The notes under the pieces were generated by a model, which did no database searches, was not told the origin of the DNA, and worked only from the letters and a program-made list of their open reading frames with translations. The position numbers were made by a program, and so were the translations under genes. From Planctomycetaceae bacterium (GTDB taxonomy: Bacteria > Planctomycetota > Planctomycetia > Pirellulales > Pirellulaceae): a stretch of DNA of 38,959 bases. This document shows, piece by piece, positions 1-8,327 of the stretch (position 1 is the first letter of the stretch; every line of letters starts with the position of its first letter). The DNA lies in contig SXOA01000084.1 in assembly GCA_005778405.1 (NCBI GenBank), positions 1 to 38,959 of the forward strand. Reading direction: 5' to 3'.

Positions 1-519
1 ACCAGCACCTACGACGGCATCTCGCTCGCCTGGGCCATCGTCGAGCATCTGCACGATCAGATCGGCAGCCGGACGCTCTTCGCCACGCATTACCATGAGC
101 TGACCGACCTGGCTCAGAGCCTGCGGGGGGTCGCCAACCTCAATGTGGCCGTGAAAGAGTGGGAAGACCACGTTGTCTTCCTCCACAAAATCGTCCCCGG
201 AGCGGCGGACAAGAGCTACGGAATCCATGTCGCCCGACTCGCGGGAGTCCCCCGCGCCGTCAACGAGCGAGCCAAGCAAATCCTGGCCCAGCTCGAAGCG
301 GAGCATCTGAACGGCGATGGAAAATCCAAGCTCGCCGTCCACGGCAAATCGAAACGCCGCGGTGACCTACAGATGACACTCTTCGCGCCGGAAGAACATC
401 CACTGATTGGCAAGCTGCGGGAGCTGGATGTGAACTCGCTGACGCCGTACGCGGCGCTGCAACTCCTCGGCGAGTGGCAAGAAACAATTGGGGCGGCCCC
501 AAGGACCGCCCCAAAATAG
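1..519 (+). CDS. mutS: DNA mismatch repair protein MutS, C-terminal fragment
   Basis: The frame is open from base 1 and encodes the last 172 residues of MutS, the ATP-dependent mismatch-recognition protein. The visible part starts in the ATPase domain just after Walker B ([12 protein letters not shown]), continues through FATHYHEL and the [13 protein letters not shown] segment typical of MutS, and ends in the C-terminal helical region. At 370-384 the codons for QMTLF form a good beta-clamp-binding motif, comparable to the clamp motif known near the C-terminus of other MutS proteins. The 5' part lies outside the window. The last residues (GAAPRTAPK) are encoded by a GC-rich inverted repeat at 488-514, so this tail may derive from a repeat. 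Confidence 0.95.
   Translation, partial: TSTYDGISLAWAIVEHLHDQIGSRTLFATHYHELTDLAQSLRGVANLNVAVKEWEDHVVFLHKIVPGAADKSYGIHVARLAGVPRAVNERAKQILAQLEAEHLNGDGKSKLAVHGKSKRRGDLQMTLFAPEEHPLIGKLRELDVNSLTPYAALQLLGEWQETIGAAPRTAPK
488..514. repeat. Inverted repeat at the 3' end of mutS
   Basis: Perfect 9-bp arms TTGGGGCGG (488-496) and CCGCCCCAA (506-514) flank a 9-base loop. The stem lies within the last codons of mutS and ends three bases before the stop codon. It could act as a transcription terminator or mRNA-end stabiliser, but there is no clear T-tract. It also resembles a short interspersed palindrome. The convergent NRDE gene ends 24 bases further on. Confidence 0.5.
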
Positions 520-542
520 TTCCAATTTCTTAGGAGGAGGCT

Positions 543-1316
543 CTACGCCTTCTGCTTCGTCCGTGCTTCCCGCAAGCCGCGGCTGAGGATGTCTCGCAGC
601 AAGGGGGAGTAGTCCTCATACTTGGCCATGTCGGGGGAACCGTTGGCGTACTGGAAGATGGCGTCCCGCGGCTTCTTGCCGAGGGCAATCAGCGTGGAGC
701 TGACGGTGCCTCGTTCTTTGCCGCGGACAATCATGCCGGGCCGTTCCGGAGCAGCGGACGGGCGAGCAAAGGCTTTGCTGGCCACCGCCAGGAACTTGAC
801 CGACGAATCCAGAGTTTGCAGCGTCAACAGGCGGCGGGCCAGTTTCTGGCGCTCGTCGCGAGGGTCGTTCAGGTCGCCACCGCAGACGATATTCAGGCCT
901 TCATCGAGCTCGGTCACTTCCGGGTCATCGTTGCCATGCACGCACCAACCCGATTCATAGTCGGCGATCATCAGGTTGCAGCCTTCGTACTTGTTGGCCG
1001 TCAACTCTTCCATCGCCATATCGACGGCATGCCGAGCGGAATTCGCCCGAAGCAAATCGCGGCACAGCGCCCCGCGCGACCGCGGAGCAGCCGGCACCAC
1101 CATGCGAAGGCGATTGCAAAGGCCGACAAACAGGCCGTTCTGGTTCACGCCCAGCCAGGTCCCACCCGCTTTCGCGTCCACGCCGGAGAGCACGCGCGGC
1201 TTGCCAGGTTGAATGGAAGGGAGGAGCGAGGGGCGGTCGTACGCTTCTTCGCGGTTCGCAGCAACCAGGATGGGCGATTCGGGTACCGACTTGTATTGAA
1301 CTGCCAGGAGGCACAT
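543..1316 (-). CDS. NRDE (TANGO2-like) family protein
   Basis: A protein of about 257 residues of the NRDE/TANGO2 family. The N-terminus starts MCLLAVQY and is followed by ILVAANREEAYDRPS, which contains the N-R-[DE]-E signature that names the family, then the conserved GGTWLGVNQNGLF block. The ATG at 1316 is chosen over an in-frame start at 1373 because it puts the family's conserved Cys at position 2 and follows a purine-rich GAAAGGAAA stretch. Eukaryotic TANGO2 has been linked to Golgi organisation and haem handling. The role of bacterial members is not established, so no reaction is proposed. It converges with mutS and is divergent from the oxidoreductase at 1683. Confidence 0.88.
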   Translation of the reverse strand: MCLLAVQYKSVPESPILVAANREEAYDRPSLLPSIQPGKPRVLSGVDAKAGGTWLGVNQNGLFVGLCNRLRMVVPAAPRSRGALCRDLLRANSARHAVDMAMEELTANKYEGCNLMIADYESGWCVHGNDDPEVTELDEGLNIVCGGDLNDPRDERQKLARRLLTLQTLDSSVKFLAVASKAFARPSAAPERPGMIVRGKERGTVSSTLIALGKKPRDAIFQYANGSPDMAKYEDYSPLLRDILSRGLREARTKQKA

Positions 1317-1682
1317 GAGAGGTACATTTTCCTTTCTAATTAGGCCGGCGAGATCAGCCATTTGCCGCCACAAAAACCCGGTTCGTGCCGGTCCTTGCGG
1401 CCCTCGCCAAAGATGAATAGGAATGTCCCAATGTACTGGCTTTTACACACGCGGGACACCCTCAATCGGGGGGTTTTGTGATTTTTATTTTGCCCTGTCT
1501 TCCTCCGGCAACCACGTAGCGCCCACCTTGTGAATTTGCAGAAAACCCCTTAGTTTCTGGGCCTGGAACCGCTAACTTCCCATCTCCCTTCGCTTTGCAA
1601 AGACGCTAGCGCCAATTTCGCGGGGCAATTCCCGCGTCCACCGCAGTGCCCCAAGCGCAATTCCCAAAGCCCGACCAAAATC
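1317..1682. other. Divergent intergenic region (366 bp)
   Basis: No gene is supported here. The region separates the divergent NRDE gene and the Gfo/Idh/MocA gene, so it should hold both promoters. A T-rich patch lies around 1476-1500. A short perfect hairpin, CGCGGG-GCAATT-CCCGCG, sits at 1619-1636 in the probable leader of the oxidoreductase mRNA. I could not find a convincing -35/-10 pair on either strand. Confidence 0.5.
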
Positions 1683-2804
1683 ATGTCTGTTTTCCCCACT
1701 TTCCGTCCCCTCAACATCGCCATCATCGGAGCGGGTGCCGTCAGCGACTACCACCATGTACCGGGCATTCGCCTCGATCCGCGGGCTCGGCTAGCCGGAG
1801 CCTGTGACTCCAGTGTGGAGCTGTTGGAGAAGAGGCGGAAGGACTGGGACATTACCAACCTTACGACCGACTTCGAAAAAATCTGTGCCGACCCCGGCGT
1901 CGATGCCGTCATCATTGCTACCCCCAACTTCACACATCTCCCCATCACCCTCGCTGCGGCCAGAAATGGCAAGCACGTGATGTGCGAGAAGCCGCTGGGG
2001 CTTAACGGGGACGAAGTTCGGCAGATGTACCACGCCTGCCGCGATGCCGGTGTGGTGCACATGACGGCCTTCACCTACCGCTTCGCGCCGTCGATGCGGT
2101 ACATGCGGCACCTGGCCAAGACCGGGGCGCTCGGCGACCTGCGTCACTTCCGCAGCCAGCGGTTTTTAGACTGGCCGGAAACTAGCTGGGGCTGGCGGCA
2201 ATATAAGGACAAGGCGGGAGCCGGCGACTTGTTTGACATGACGAGTCACCGCATCGACTTCGCGATTGACCTGATGGGTCCGCTCAAGTCGCTGTGCGGC
2301 GCGGTGGCTCGCTTTGTCCCCCGTAACATCACCAAGGAGGGAGCCCCCTGCCCTCCCAGCGAGGTCGATGACTGGTCCAGTCTCATCGGCGAGTTCGACA
2401 GCGGCGCGGTCGGCGTCTGGGAAGGGACCACGCTCGCCAAGGGCTACGGCTTCAAAGGGTCTGGCCACGAGTGGGCCGAAATCAACGGCAGCGAAGCCTC
2501 CTGCGTTTATCGCCTGCACATGCCCAACCAACTGATGCTCGGCAAAACCGGCCGGGACCTCGCCCCCATCGACGTCCCCGCGGAATTCCTGAAACCCGCC
2601 GGCAGCCCCCGCGACCCAGCCGCCGGCGAACCGGCAACCGTTTTCCGCTACGACCTCGTCTGGGAATTCGTCTCCGCCATCTGCGAACAGCGGCAAGCGG
2701 TCCCGAGTTTCTACGACGGCCTCCGTGCCCAAGTCGTCGCCGACTCGGTCCTTCAGTCCCACGCCCGACGGTCCTGGATCGATATTCCGCCGGAACCGGT
2801 TTAG
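1683..2804 (+). CDS. Gfo/Idh/MocA family NAD(P)-dependent oxidoreductase
   Basis: A 373-residue protein of normal family length. An N-terminal Rossmann domain carries IAIIGAGAV (about residues 12-20). VIIATPNFTH and the CEKPLG motif (Glu102-Lys103-Pro104) follow, with the catalytic-type Lys expected in this family. The C-terminal alpha/beta domain begins around residue 125 (HMTAFTYRFAPSMRYM). Family members oxidise or reduce sugars, inositols and related polyols using NAD(P), and planctomycetes carry many paralogues. The substrate cannot be read from the sequence. No signal peptide is seen, so it is probably cytoplasmic. No clear Shine-Dalgarno precedes the ATG. The next gene starts 9 bases after the stop, suggesting co-transcription. 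Confidence 0.92.
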   Translation: MSVFPTFRPLNIAIIGAGAVSDYHHVPGIRLDPRARLAGACDSSVELLEKRRKDWDITNLTTDFEKICADPGVDAVIIATPNFTHLPITLAAARNGKHVMCEKPLGLNGDEVRQMYHACRDAGVVHMTAFTYRFAPSMRYMRHLAKTGALGDLRHFRSQRFLDWPETSWGWRQYKDKAGAGDLFDMTSHRIDFAIDLMGPLKSLCGAVARFVPRNITKEGAPCPPSEVDDWSSLIGEFDSGAVGVWEGTTLAKGYGFKGSGHEWAEINGSEASCVYRLHMPNQLMLGKTGRDLAPIDVPAEFLKPAGSPRDPAAGEPATVFRYDLVWEFVSAICEQRQAVPSFYDGLRAQVVADSVLQSHARRSWIDIPPEPV

Positions 2805-2813
2805 ACACCCACA

Positions 2814-4271
2814 ATGACAACACCTCAACAACACCCTAAGCGTCCCACAGGCCCATCAGGCAAACCATCAACTCCAATCACCGCAAAACCTGTCGACGCT
2901 TCGCTTTCTCCGGTAGTTCTGCGTTTAGGCTGGTTTCTTCCTGTCTGCGCTATTGGCCTGATGCTCGTCATGGCAGTCGTCGCCCCAGCGATGCGGAACC
3001 AGGGCGTGTACTGGATTGCTTTCAGCCTCGCCGGTTTGCTGGTACTCGTGGGATTTATCGTCGCCATGTTAGGAATTTTTCAAGGCTCGTGGCGAGCGGG
3101 GGGAATTGGTGTTGCAGCCAGTCTCGGCAGTCTCTTGGTTGGTTTTCTCTTAGCGGCTTTTACTTTTGCGCCCGAACTCGTGGGCATGGCAAAGGAGCGG
3201 CAGGTGAAATCGGCTCAAGAGAAAAGAAGGGAAGATGCCAAAGCCAAGGCCAAGCGCGCCAATGACGAATTCCAATATGAAGTGAATCCGGAGTCCCGTC
3301 CGCGCTCGGTTCCCAAAATGACCACGCCGGTCAAGTTGACCACAAAGCGAGTTCGTCCAGCGACGCTGAATGCAGGCCCTCCGTATCGCATTCGTACAGG
3401 AGCTTATGCCGACGGTACTGCGTACTCCCGGCTGGACCTGGATACACGAATGCTCCTGCCCGGCAGTTGTCTGTCGGCGGACGGGGGATTCCTCTTTATC
3501 CTTCTGACAGACGGCACTCTGCAAAAGATTTCGGTTCCCCAATTTGCCGTCGTCAAGGAACTCAAATTGGCCCATGCCAGTTGCCTGGCGTTGACCAAAG
3601 CCGGCATCGTGGTCGCGCGATCCGACGAGGATGACCTGGTTGTCGTAGACCCCGCGAAGCTGCAAATTACCAGCGCAATTTCGCTGGAGGGGGTGGGAGG
3701 TCTTTCCGCAGGAGGGGCCGCTTCCCCTTACCTCTTTGTGGAATGGGACTCGGGACTCACGCTGAGGGTCATTGATGTCAGTTCGGCAAAACTGGTCGCC
3801 GATCTGGATGCCCGAGACATTACTCGTCAGGCAATTCAACAAAATGGCGGGGCAAGTATCCCCCCTATCCATTTTGAGAAGATGTGCCTCACCCGCGACG
3901 GAAGCAAACTCTTCGCCAAATATAAGAATTATGTTCACCGATTCAGAATTAGACCTGGTACTCTCGTTTGGGAGGCGATGGGGCAGGCCTTGGCACCACC
4001 CAACGATGCAAGCAATCCAGTTGCCAAGGAGTGGTTCAATGAACTATGTTCCCATCCCGCAACTGGTGAGTGCTACTGGGGACCTGAGAACCAGCCGCTC
4101 CAAATCATGAGTGCTGCAGGAAACCAACCGCGAAGCCTAGGAGATGGGTCAGAAAAGTGCTTCGATCACCGTTTGAACCGAATCCTCATGCATCCTAAAG
4201 GCTACGGGTTTTTGGCCGGATATGGCTTGAAAGAATCCGTTTGGATTGATTTGCGAAAGCAGAGTCGATAG
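2814..4271 (+). CDS. Membrane-anchored protein with a propeller-like C-terminal domain
   Basis: I do not recognise a named family. The 485-residue protein has a Pro/Lys-rich cytoplasmic-looking N-terminus, three hydrophobic segments (about residues 34-56, 66-88 and 93-115), and then a highly charged Lys/Arg/Glu/Ala-rich linker (about 125-150). The rest is beta-rich and repetitive in the style of WD40/YVTN propellers, for example GSCLSADGGFLFILLTDG and VVVDPAKLQITSAISLEG. I infer a membrane anchor with an exposed propeller-like domain. It follows the oxidoreductase by 9 bases. By eye it is less GC-rich than its neighbours, especially towards the 3' end, which may indicate weaker codon selection or different ancestry. 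Confidence 0.7.
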   Translation: MTTPQQHPKRPTGPSGKPSTPITAKPVDASLSPVVLRLGWFLPVCAIGLMLVMAVVAPAMRNQGVYWIAFSLAGLLVLVGFIVAMLGIFQGSWRAGGIGVAASLGSLLVGFLLAAFTFAPELVGMAKERQVKSAQEKRREDAKAKAKRANDEFQYEVNPESRPRSVPKMTTPVKLTTKRVRPATLNAGPPYRIRTGAYADGTAYSRLDLDTRMLLPGSCLSADGGFLFILLTDGTLQKISVPQFAVVKELKLAHASCLALTKAGIVVARSDEDDLVVVDPAKLQITSAISLEGVGGLSAGGAASPYLFVEWDSGLTLRVIDVSSAKLVADLDARDITRQAIQQNGGASIPPIHFEKMCLTRDGSKLFAKYKNYVHRFRIRPGTLVWEAMGQALAPPNDASNPVAKEWFNELCSHPATGECYWGPENQPLQIMSAAGNQPRSLGDGSEKCFDHRLNRILMHPKGYGFLAGYGLKESVWIDLRKQSR

Positions 4272-4304
4272 TTAGGAAACTACTATGCCTTCGTAGCAGG
4301 GAAG

Positions 4305-5105
4305 CTACTTAAACTCCTGCTCCGGACCAGGGAACGTGCCACTCTGCACGTCCTTGATATAGCTTTGGGTGGCAGTGGTGATGGTCGTCCGGAGGTCGGC
4401 GTATTGCTTGACGAAGCGGGGGACGTAGCCGCTGGTGAGGCCGAGAAGGTCATTGATGACGAGGACCTGGCCGTCGCACCCCCCCCCTGCCCCGATGCCG
4501 ATGGTCGGAATGGCGAGTTCCTTGGTGATTTGGGCGGCGAGCGCGGAGGGGATGCATTCCAGCACGATGCCGAAGGCACCGGCCTGCTGGGCGGCGCGGG
4601 CGTCGTTGAGGAGCTTGTCGGCGTCCCGCTGGACTTTGTAACCCCCCATGGTGTGGACGCTTTGCGGGCGGAGGCCGACGTGGGCCATCACCGGGATGCC
4701 GGCAGCGACGAGGCCGGAAATCACGTCCGCCTGGTCGGCTCCTCCTTCGAGTTTGACCGCCTGGCAACGGGTTTGTTTCAGGATGCGGCCGGCACTTTCG
4801 ATGGCGCTGTGGACCCCCAAGTGATTGGTGGGAAACGGCAAATCGACGATGACGAGGGCATTCTGCACGGCCCGGCCGACCATTTCGGCGTGGTAGATGA
4901 TTTCGTCGAGCGTGACAGGGAGCGTGGTCTCGTGCCCCTGCACCACCATGCTCATGCTGTCCCCGACGAGAATGGAATCGACTCCTGCCCCATCGAGAAG
5001 CGCCGCCATGCCGTAGTCATAGGCGGTGAGCATGGAGATTTTCTTCCCCGCCCGCTTCAGGGCCACGAACTCCGGCACGGTCAGACGATGGGGACGAGTG
5101 GACAT
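4305..5105 (-). CDS. panB: 3-methyl-2-oxobutanoate hydroxymethyltransferase (PanB)
   Basis: PanB transfers a hydroxymethyl group from 5,10-methylene-tetrahydrofolate to alpha-ketoisovalerate to make ketopantoate, the first committed step of pantothenate/CoA synthesis. The product from the ATG at 5105 is 266 residues, the usual size. Metal and catalytic residues are all in place: Asp49 in LVGDS, Asp88 in VDLPF, Glu120 in KLEGG and Glu183 in IVLECIP. MLTAYDYG and TIGIGAG are also typical. A longer in-frame start at 5222 would add 39 residues encoded largely by palindromic repeat DNA and is rejected. It is downstream of the M50 protease gene on the same strand with a 118-base gap. Confidence 0.96.
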   Translation of the reverse strand: MSTRPHRLTVPEFVALKRAGKKISMLTAYDYGMAALLDGAGVDSILVGDSMSMVVQGHETTLPVTLDEIIYHAEMVGRAVQNALVIVDLPFPTNHLGVHSAIESAGRILKQTRCQAVKLEGGADQADVISGLVAAGIPVMAHVGLRPQSVHTMGGYKVQRDADKLLNDARAAQQAGAFGIVLECIPSALAAQITKELAIPTIGIGAGGGCDGQVLVINDLLGLTSGYVPRFVKQYADLRTTITTATQSYIKDVQSGTFPGPEQEFK

Positions 5106-5130
5106 GGGGCAGAAGTTTTCCAATGTCGTA

Positions 5131-5203
5131 GCCGCACGCGGCCCGCGTGCTGGCTCGGATCGTGACCGACACTCCACCTTAAAAAAGCCGACAGGCGGGC
5201 CGC
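5131..5203. repeat. Pair of short GC-rich palindromes upstream of panB
   Basis: At 5134-5150 an 8-bp arm GCACGCGG and its complement CCGCGTGC are separated by one base. The similarity extends outwards to GCC...GGC with one mismatch. A second palindrome, CGGGC-C-GCCCG, lies about 40 bases further on, near 5190. Both look like short interspersed palindromic elements rather than protein-binding operators. They lie in the leader between the M50 protease stop and the panB start. Confidence 0.45.
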
Positions 5204-5223
5204 CCGTCGCTACGCACTCCATC

Positions 5224-6006
5224 CTACCACGGCCGGCCTCTGCCGCCGCCGCCGACTTGTTGCAGGGCCATATAGCTGCTGTAAGCCATCGAGCCGAACA
5301 TCATGGCCATCATAAAGTTCTCGAGCAGTGCTCCGCAAACAGCCACGATGATTCCAGTGACCAAACTCAGCTGCAGAGAATTCCGCAGGCCACCCCAGGG
5401 ATCCCGGGCCACCATCAGTGCCTGGGCAATCTGACCGCCGTCTAGCGGAAACACCGGGAGTAGATTGAGGAGTCCCCACATGATGTTAAACGTGAGAAAC
5501 AGATCGAACGTCACCATCAAATTCCAGTTTTTGTTGACCTCCACGGGGTCGTCGCCAATCATCGAATTCGGAGTCGGAATGAGCTCGCCCGCCCAAACGA
5601 TGTGCCCACCCATGGCGTACAAAACCCCCACGACGATTCCCGCCAGAACGAATCCCGCCCCTGGCCCGGCGGCTGATATGAGCACCTGCTCGTAGGTCGT
5701 GCGGCTGCCGCGAGAACGAAAGCCGCCGAAGGACGAGCCATTTCCCTCGATGGCCAGGCCCCCCATGATGTAGAGGACGATATGCGACTCGCGCCCGAAC
5801 CGCCGCATCATCAACGAGTGGCCAAGCTCGTGGACAAGGATGGAAATGAACGCGACGCAGATGGCAATCAGAACGATGATCGGCTGATGAGCATTGAATC
5901 CGAGAATGAGTCCGAGCAGCCAGAACAGCGGATGGACGCGCACGGGGAACCCGAGCACCGAAAAGTGCAGGTCATAGGGCGTGTGTCCAGGTTCCGCCAG
6001 CAGCAC
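5224..6006 (-). CDS. M50-family (site-2-type) intramembrane metalloprotease
   Basis: A 260-residue polytopic membrane protein with the zinc motif HELGH at residues 59-63 inside a hydrophobic segment, and the second signature FPLDGGQ (Asp189 as the likely third ligand) in a C-terminal segment. GPGAGFVLAG lies between them. It has about five to six hydrophobic segments and no PDZ domain, so it is closer to the compact SpoIVFB/YwhC-type M50 peptidases than to RseP. Such proteases cleave transmembrane segments, often of regulators, but no partner is evident here. It lies between uppS and panB on the same strand. A classical uppS-cdsA-dxr-rseP order is not present. Confidence 0.85.
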   Translation of the reverse strand: MLLAEPGHTPYDLHFSVLGFPVRVHPLFWLLGLILGFNAHQPIIVLIAICVAFISILVHELGHSLMMRRFGRESHIVLYIMGGLAIEGNGSSFGGFRSRGSRTTYEQVLISAAGPGAGFVLAGIVVGVLYAMGGHIVWAGELIPTPNSMIGDDPVEVNKNWNLMVTFDLFLTFNIMWGLLNLLPVFPLDGGQIAQALMVARDPWGGLRNSLQLSLVTGIIVAVCGALLENFMMAMMFGSMAYSSYMALQQVGGGGRGRPW

Positions 6007-6020
6007 AGCGACTCTTTCTT

Positions 6021-6084
6021 ACTTCTTAATCTTAATCCTACTCTTACTCTTAAATCCTCTTTCGTCTGAGCAGGCTGGAAGCCT
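6021..6084. repeat. TTAATC-type repeat and adjacent small hairpin
   Basis: Bases 6021-6046 are identical over 26 bases to 30357-30382 elsewhere in the window. The core is built from CTTAATC/CCTACTC/CTTACTC units. Directly beside it, AGGCT-GGA-AGCCT at 6072-6084 is a perfect small hairpin. The segment lies between the uppS stop and the M50 protease start. It does not look coding, and the exact long match to a second intergenic site marks it as a dispersed repeat. Confidence 0.6.
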
Positions 6085-6091
6085 ACCCCAC

Positions 6092-6832
6092 TTATCCCTC
6101 AATCAGGAGCCCGCCAAATTTTCGATCCCGAGCCGCAAAATCGCGAATAGCCTGGTGCAAATTCTCGATTTCAAATTCCGGCCAGCAGCGGTCAGTGACC
6201 CACAATTCCGCGTAGCTGATTTGCCAGAGCAGAAAGTTGCTGATCCGCATCTCCCCGGCCGTCCGAATCAGCAAATCCGGGTCGACCATTCCTGAAGTGT
6301 ACAACCTGTTCTCAAGTTGCGATTCATCAATTTCCGCGGGAATAAGCTCCCCGGCCAGCACATCGGCGGCCAGGCCCCGCACCGCGTCGATGATTTCCCC
6401 GCGCGCGCCGTAGTTGATGGCCAGACAGAGCCGCGTGCCGGAGTTGGCGGCGCTCATGCGGACGGTCTTATCCATTTCTTCCAGTGTGGAATCGGGAATT
6501 CCCTCCCGCCGGCCGATGACGCTGACCCGAATGTTCTGCCCCATGATCGTGGTCCGTTCCTCGATCATGTACTGTTCCAGCAGGTGCATCAGAAAATCGA
6601 GCTCCGGCTGGGGGCGCTTCCAGTTTTCGCTGGAAAGGCAATAGAGTGTTAACTGCTCCAGCCCCAGGCGAGCGGCCTCTTCCACAGTGCGTCGGACGCT
6701 GGCCACCCCCCGGCGGTGCCCCTCAATCCTGGGCAACTGCCGGCGCTGGGCCCAACGGCCATTCCCATCCATGATGATGGCAATGTGCCGGGGGCGGCGA
6801 TCAGGCGAAATATCCGCCAGGTCAGGGGTCAT
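6092..6832 (-). CDS. uppS: Isoprenyl (undecaprenyl diphosphate) synthase UppS
   Basis: A cis-prenyltransferase that elongates farnesyl diphosphate with isopentenyl diphosphate to make the C55 lipid carrier for cell-envelope glycans. The 246-residue product from the ATG at 6832 starts just before HIAIIMDGNGRWA, whose Asp22 is the catalytic/Mg site. TLYCLSSENWKRP (substrate-binding) and DLLIRTAGEMRISNFLLWQ near the C-terminus are diagnostic. An upstream start at 6982 would add 50 residues without family similarity and is rejected. The gene may start an operon with the M50 protease and panB. An extended -10-like element lies about 80 bases upstream. Confidence 0.96.
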   Translation of the reverse strand: MTPDLADISPDRRPRHIAIIMDGNGRWAQRRQLPRIEGHRRGVASVRRTVEEAARLGLEQLTLYCLSSENWKRPQPELDFLMHLLEQYMIEERTTIMGQNIRVSVIGRREGIPDSTLEEMDKTVRMSAANSGTRLCLAINYGARGEIIDAVRGLAADVLAGELIPAEIDESQLENRLYTSGMVDPDLLIRTAGEMRISNFLLWQISYAELWVTDRCWPEFEIENLHQAIRDFAARDRKFGGLLIEG

Positions 6833-6872
6833 GGAGGGGGTAGTCACGGCAGGGTAAGATAGCTCGCAAAGG

Positions 6873-6919
6873 ATGCCCAGGGACGGGCATTCTGAAGGTG
6901 GGCACCCGCTTCCAATATA
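6873..6919 (-). promoter_or_regulatory. Possible uppS promoter element and small palindrome
   Basis: On the minus strand TGC-TATATT (complement of 6914-6922) resembles an extended -10 box. No good -35 is seen at the usual distance. Between it and the uppS start lies the perfect palindrome ATGCCC-AGGGAC-GGGCAT at 6873-6890, which would be in the mRNA leader. The same 186-base gap must also hold the promoter of the divergent gene at 7019. Confidence 0.3.
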
Positions 6920-7018
6920 GCAAACGGTCCCTACTTCTGACCTCTGCTGTCCCAAGAAATGCCCGCTGGCGGCGAATTCCAACCGGCTGATTTCCGTATC
7001 ACCTCCTGGAGACTATTC

Positions 7019-7924
7019 ATGCTCAAGCGATTCTCCTTATTCACTGTGCTGCTGCTCCTCCTTGGTTCCACCGCCTTTGGCCAGGTCACGCTGGTTCGAA
7101 AATACAACGAAGGAGATTCCTATACGGCCAAAAACACAGTGAAAACCGACCAGAAACTGACGATTGCCGGCCAGGACGGCAGCACCAATTCGAGCACCGT
7201 CGTCGAATCAAAGTCCACGATTGGTAAAAAGGATGCCGACGGCAAGTTCTCTCTGAAAGTGGATACAAATATCCTGTCCTCCGAAATCGGCCTGCCCGGC
7301 GGAATCAAAATCAAATATGACGGCAAGAATCCGGACGCGAAGGACGACAACGCCGGCAACGAAATCGCGGAACTGGTCCGAGACAGAATCAAGGCCAACG
7401 CCAAATTGTCCATGACGATTGTCCTGGGAACAGACAATACCGTTGTCGATGTTCAAGGAATCAAGCCCGGCAGCGAGATCAATCCGGAGGACATCAAGAG
7501 CGAGTTTGCCGAGCAGCTTAAGGTGTTCCCGGGCAAGCCACTGAAAAAGGGGGACACTTGGGAGCACGAAGCCAAGCTCAACCTCGGACAAGGACAGATT
7601 CTCACCCTCAAGAGGAAATACACGTACGAAGGCGAAACTTCCAAGTCCACCGTCAATTCCACGCGCAAGGTCCACAAGATCACAGCAGTCGATTCGGCCG
7701 TGACCTACTCAGCCAAAGAAGGACCCTTCAAGGTCACGAAGAGCGAACTCAAGGTGGACGAGTCGAAGAATACAATTCTGTTCGACCCGGCAGCGGGAAG
7801 AGATATTGAATCCAGTTCCCTGATTCGCGTCAGCGGAAAAATTGGACTCTCTGTGGGCGGCATGCAATTGGATGGTGACCTGGATCTGACCATGAGCAGC
7901 ACGCAGGTAGAGGAAATCAAGTAA
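7019..7924 (+). CDS. Exported protein of unknown function (possibly DUF6263-like)
   Basis: A 301-residue protein with a clear Sec signal peptide (MLKRFSLFTVLLLLLGSTAFG, mature from about residue 22). The mature part is hydrophilic and beta-rich, with FPGKPLKKGDTWEHEAKLNLG near the middle and a Ser/Thr-rich C-terminus. It resembles the planctomycete secreted proteins annotated as DUF6263, but this is from memory of the general pattern and unproven. The ATG at 7019 has GGAG 8 bases upstream and gives the signal peptide directly at the N-terminus, so it is preferred over 6959. It is the first gene of a same-strand series leading to an ABC transporter. Confidence 0.72.
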   Translation: MLKRFSLFTVLLLLLGSTAFGQVTLVRKYNEGDSYTAKNTVKTDQKLTIAGQDGSTNSSTVVESKSTIGKKDADGKFSLKVDTNILSSEIGLPGGIKIKYDGKNPDAKDDNAGNEIAELVRDRIKANAKLSMTIVLGTDNTVVDVQGIKPGSEINPEDIKSEFAEQLKVFPGKPLKKGDTWEHEAKLNLGQGQILTLKRKYTYEGETSKSTVNSTRKVHKITAVDSAVTYSAKEGPFKVTKSELKVDESKNTILFDPAAGRDIESSSLIRVSGKIGLSVGGMQLDGDLDLTMSSTQVEEIK

Positions 7925-7976
7925 CTTCAAGCGGGAAATTAGCAAGCCACTGGCGTCCCGTAGGTGGGGAGGGAAT

Positions 7977-8291
7977 GTGCAGAACGAACAGCCGGCTAAA
8001 TCGACGCTCATTCCCCGTTTCAGCCTGAGGTGGATGCTCGGCTTCACGGCGGTGGCGGCGGTCTTTTCCCTGGTGCTGGCTCAAGCCGCCAATCACCAGG
8101 CCTGGGCCATTGGCGTTGTCATTGCGCTCTCCAGTCTGGTGCTGGTCTTTGGGATCTATGCCTGGTTTTTCGCGGTCGCCTGGTTTTTCGCGCTGGTCCG
8201 GCGGAACTCCGCAGGTCAGCCGAAAGCCTCTTCCCCATTTGCCAGCGCGGGTCCACCTGCTCAGCTTGTTCCGCCGAGGCAGCCAGAGTAG
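7977..8291 (+). CDS. Small membrane protein
   Basis: A 104-residue protein of unknown function beginning with GTG (MQNEQPAKSTLIPRFSLRW). Two hydrophobic segments at about residues 20-41 and 45-72 form a hairpin in the membrane, and a Pro/Ser-rich hydrophilic tail follows. An overlapping ATG at 7975 is in a different frame. The position, 52 bases after the exported protein and 36 before the 765-residue membrane protein, suggests it is co-transcribed with both. Confidence 0.6.
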   Translation: MQNEQPAKSTLIPRFSLRWMLGFTAVAAVFSLVLAQAANHQAWAIGVVIALSSLVLVFGIYAWFFAVAWFFALVRRNSAGQPKASSPFASAGPPAQLVPPRQPE

Positions 8292-8327
8292 CGGCCCAAC
8301 ACATTCCTCGATTGATGGGGGTGGTCC

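Noticed and set aside
4293..4308. GTAGC-AGGGAA-GCTAC hairpin as a terminator between convergent genes
   Set aside because: A stem of only 5 pairs, no T-tract, and overlap with the panB stop make this too weak to call.
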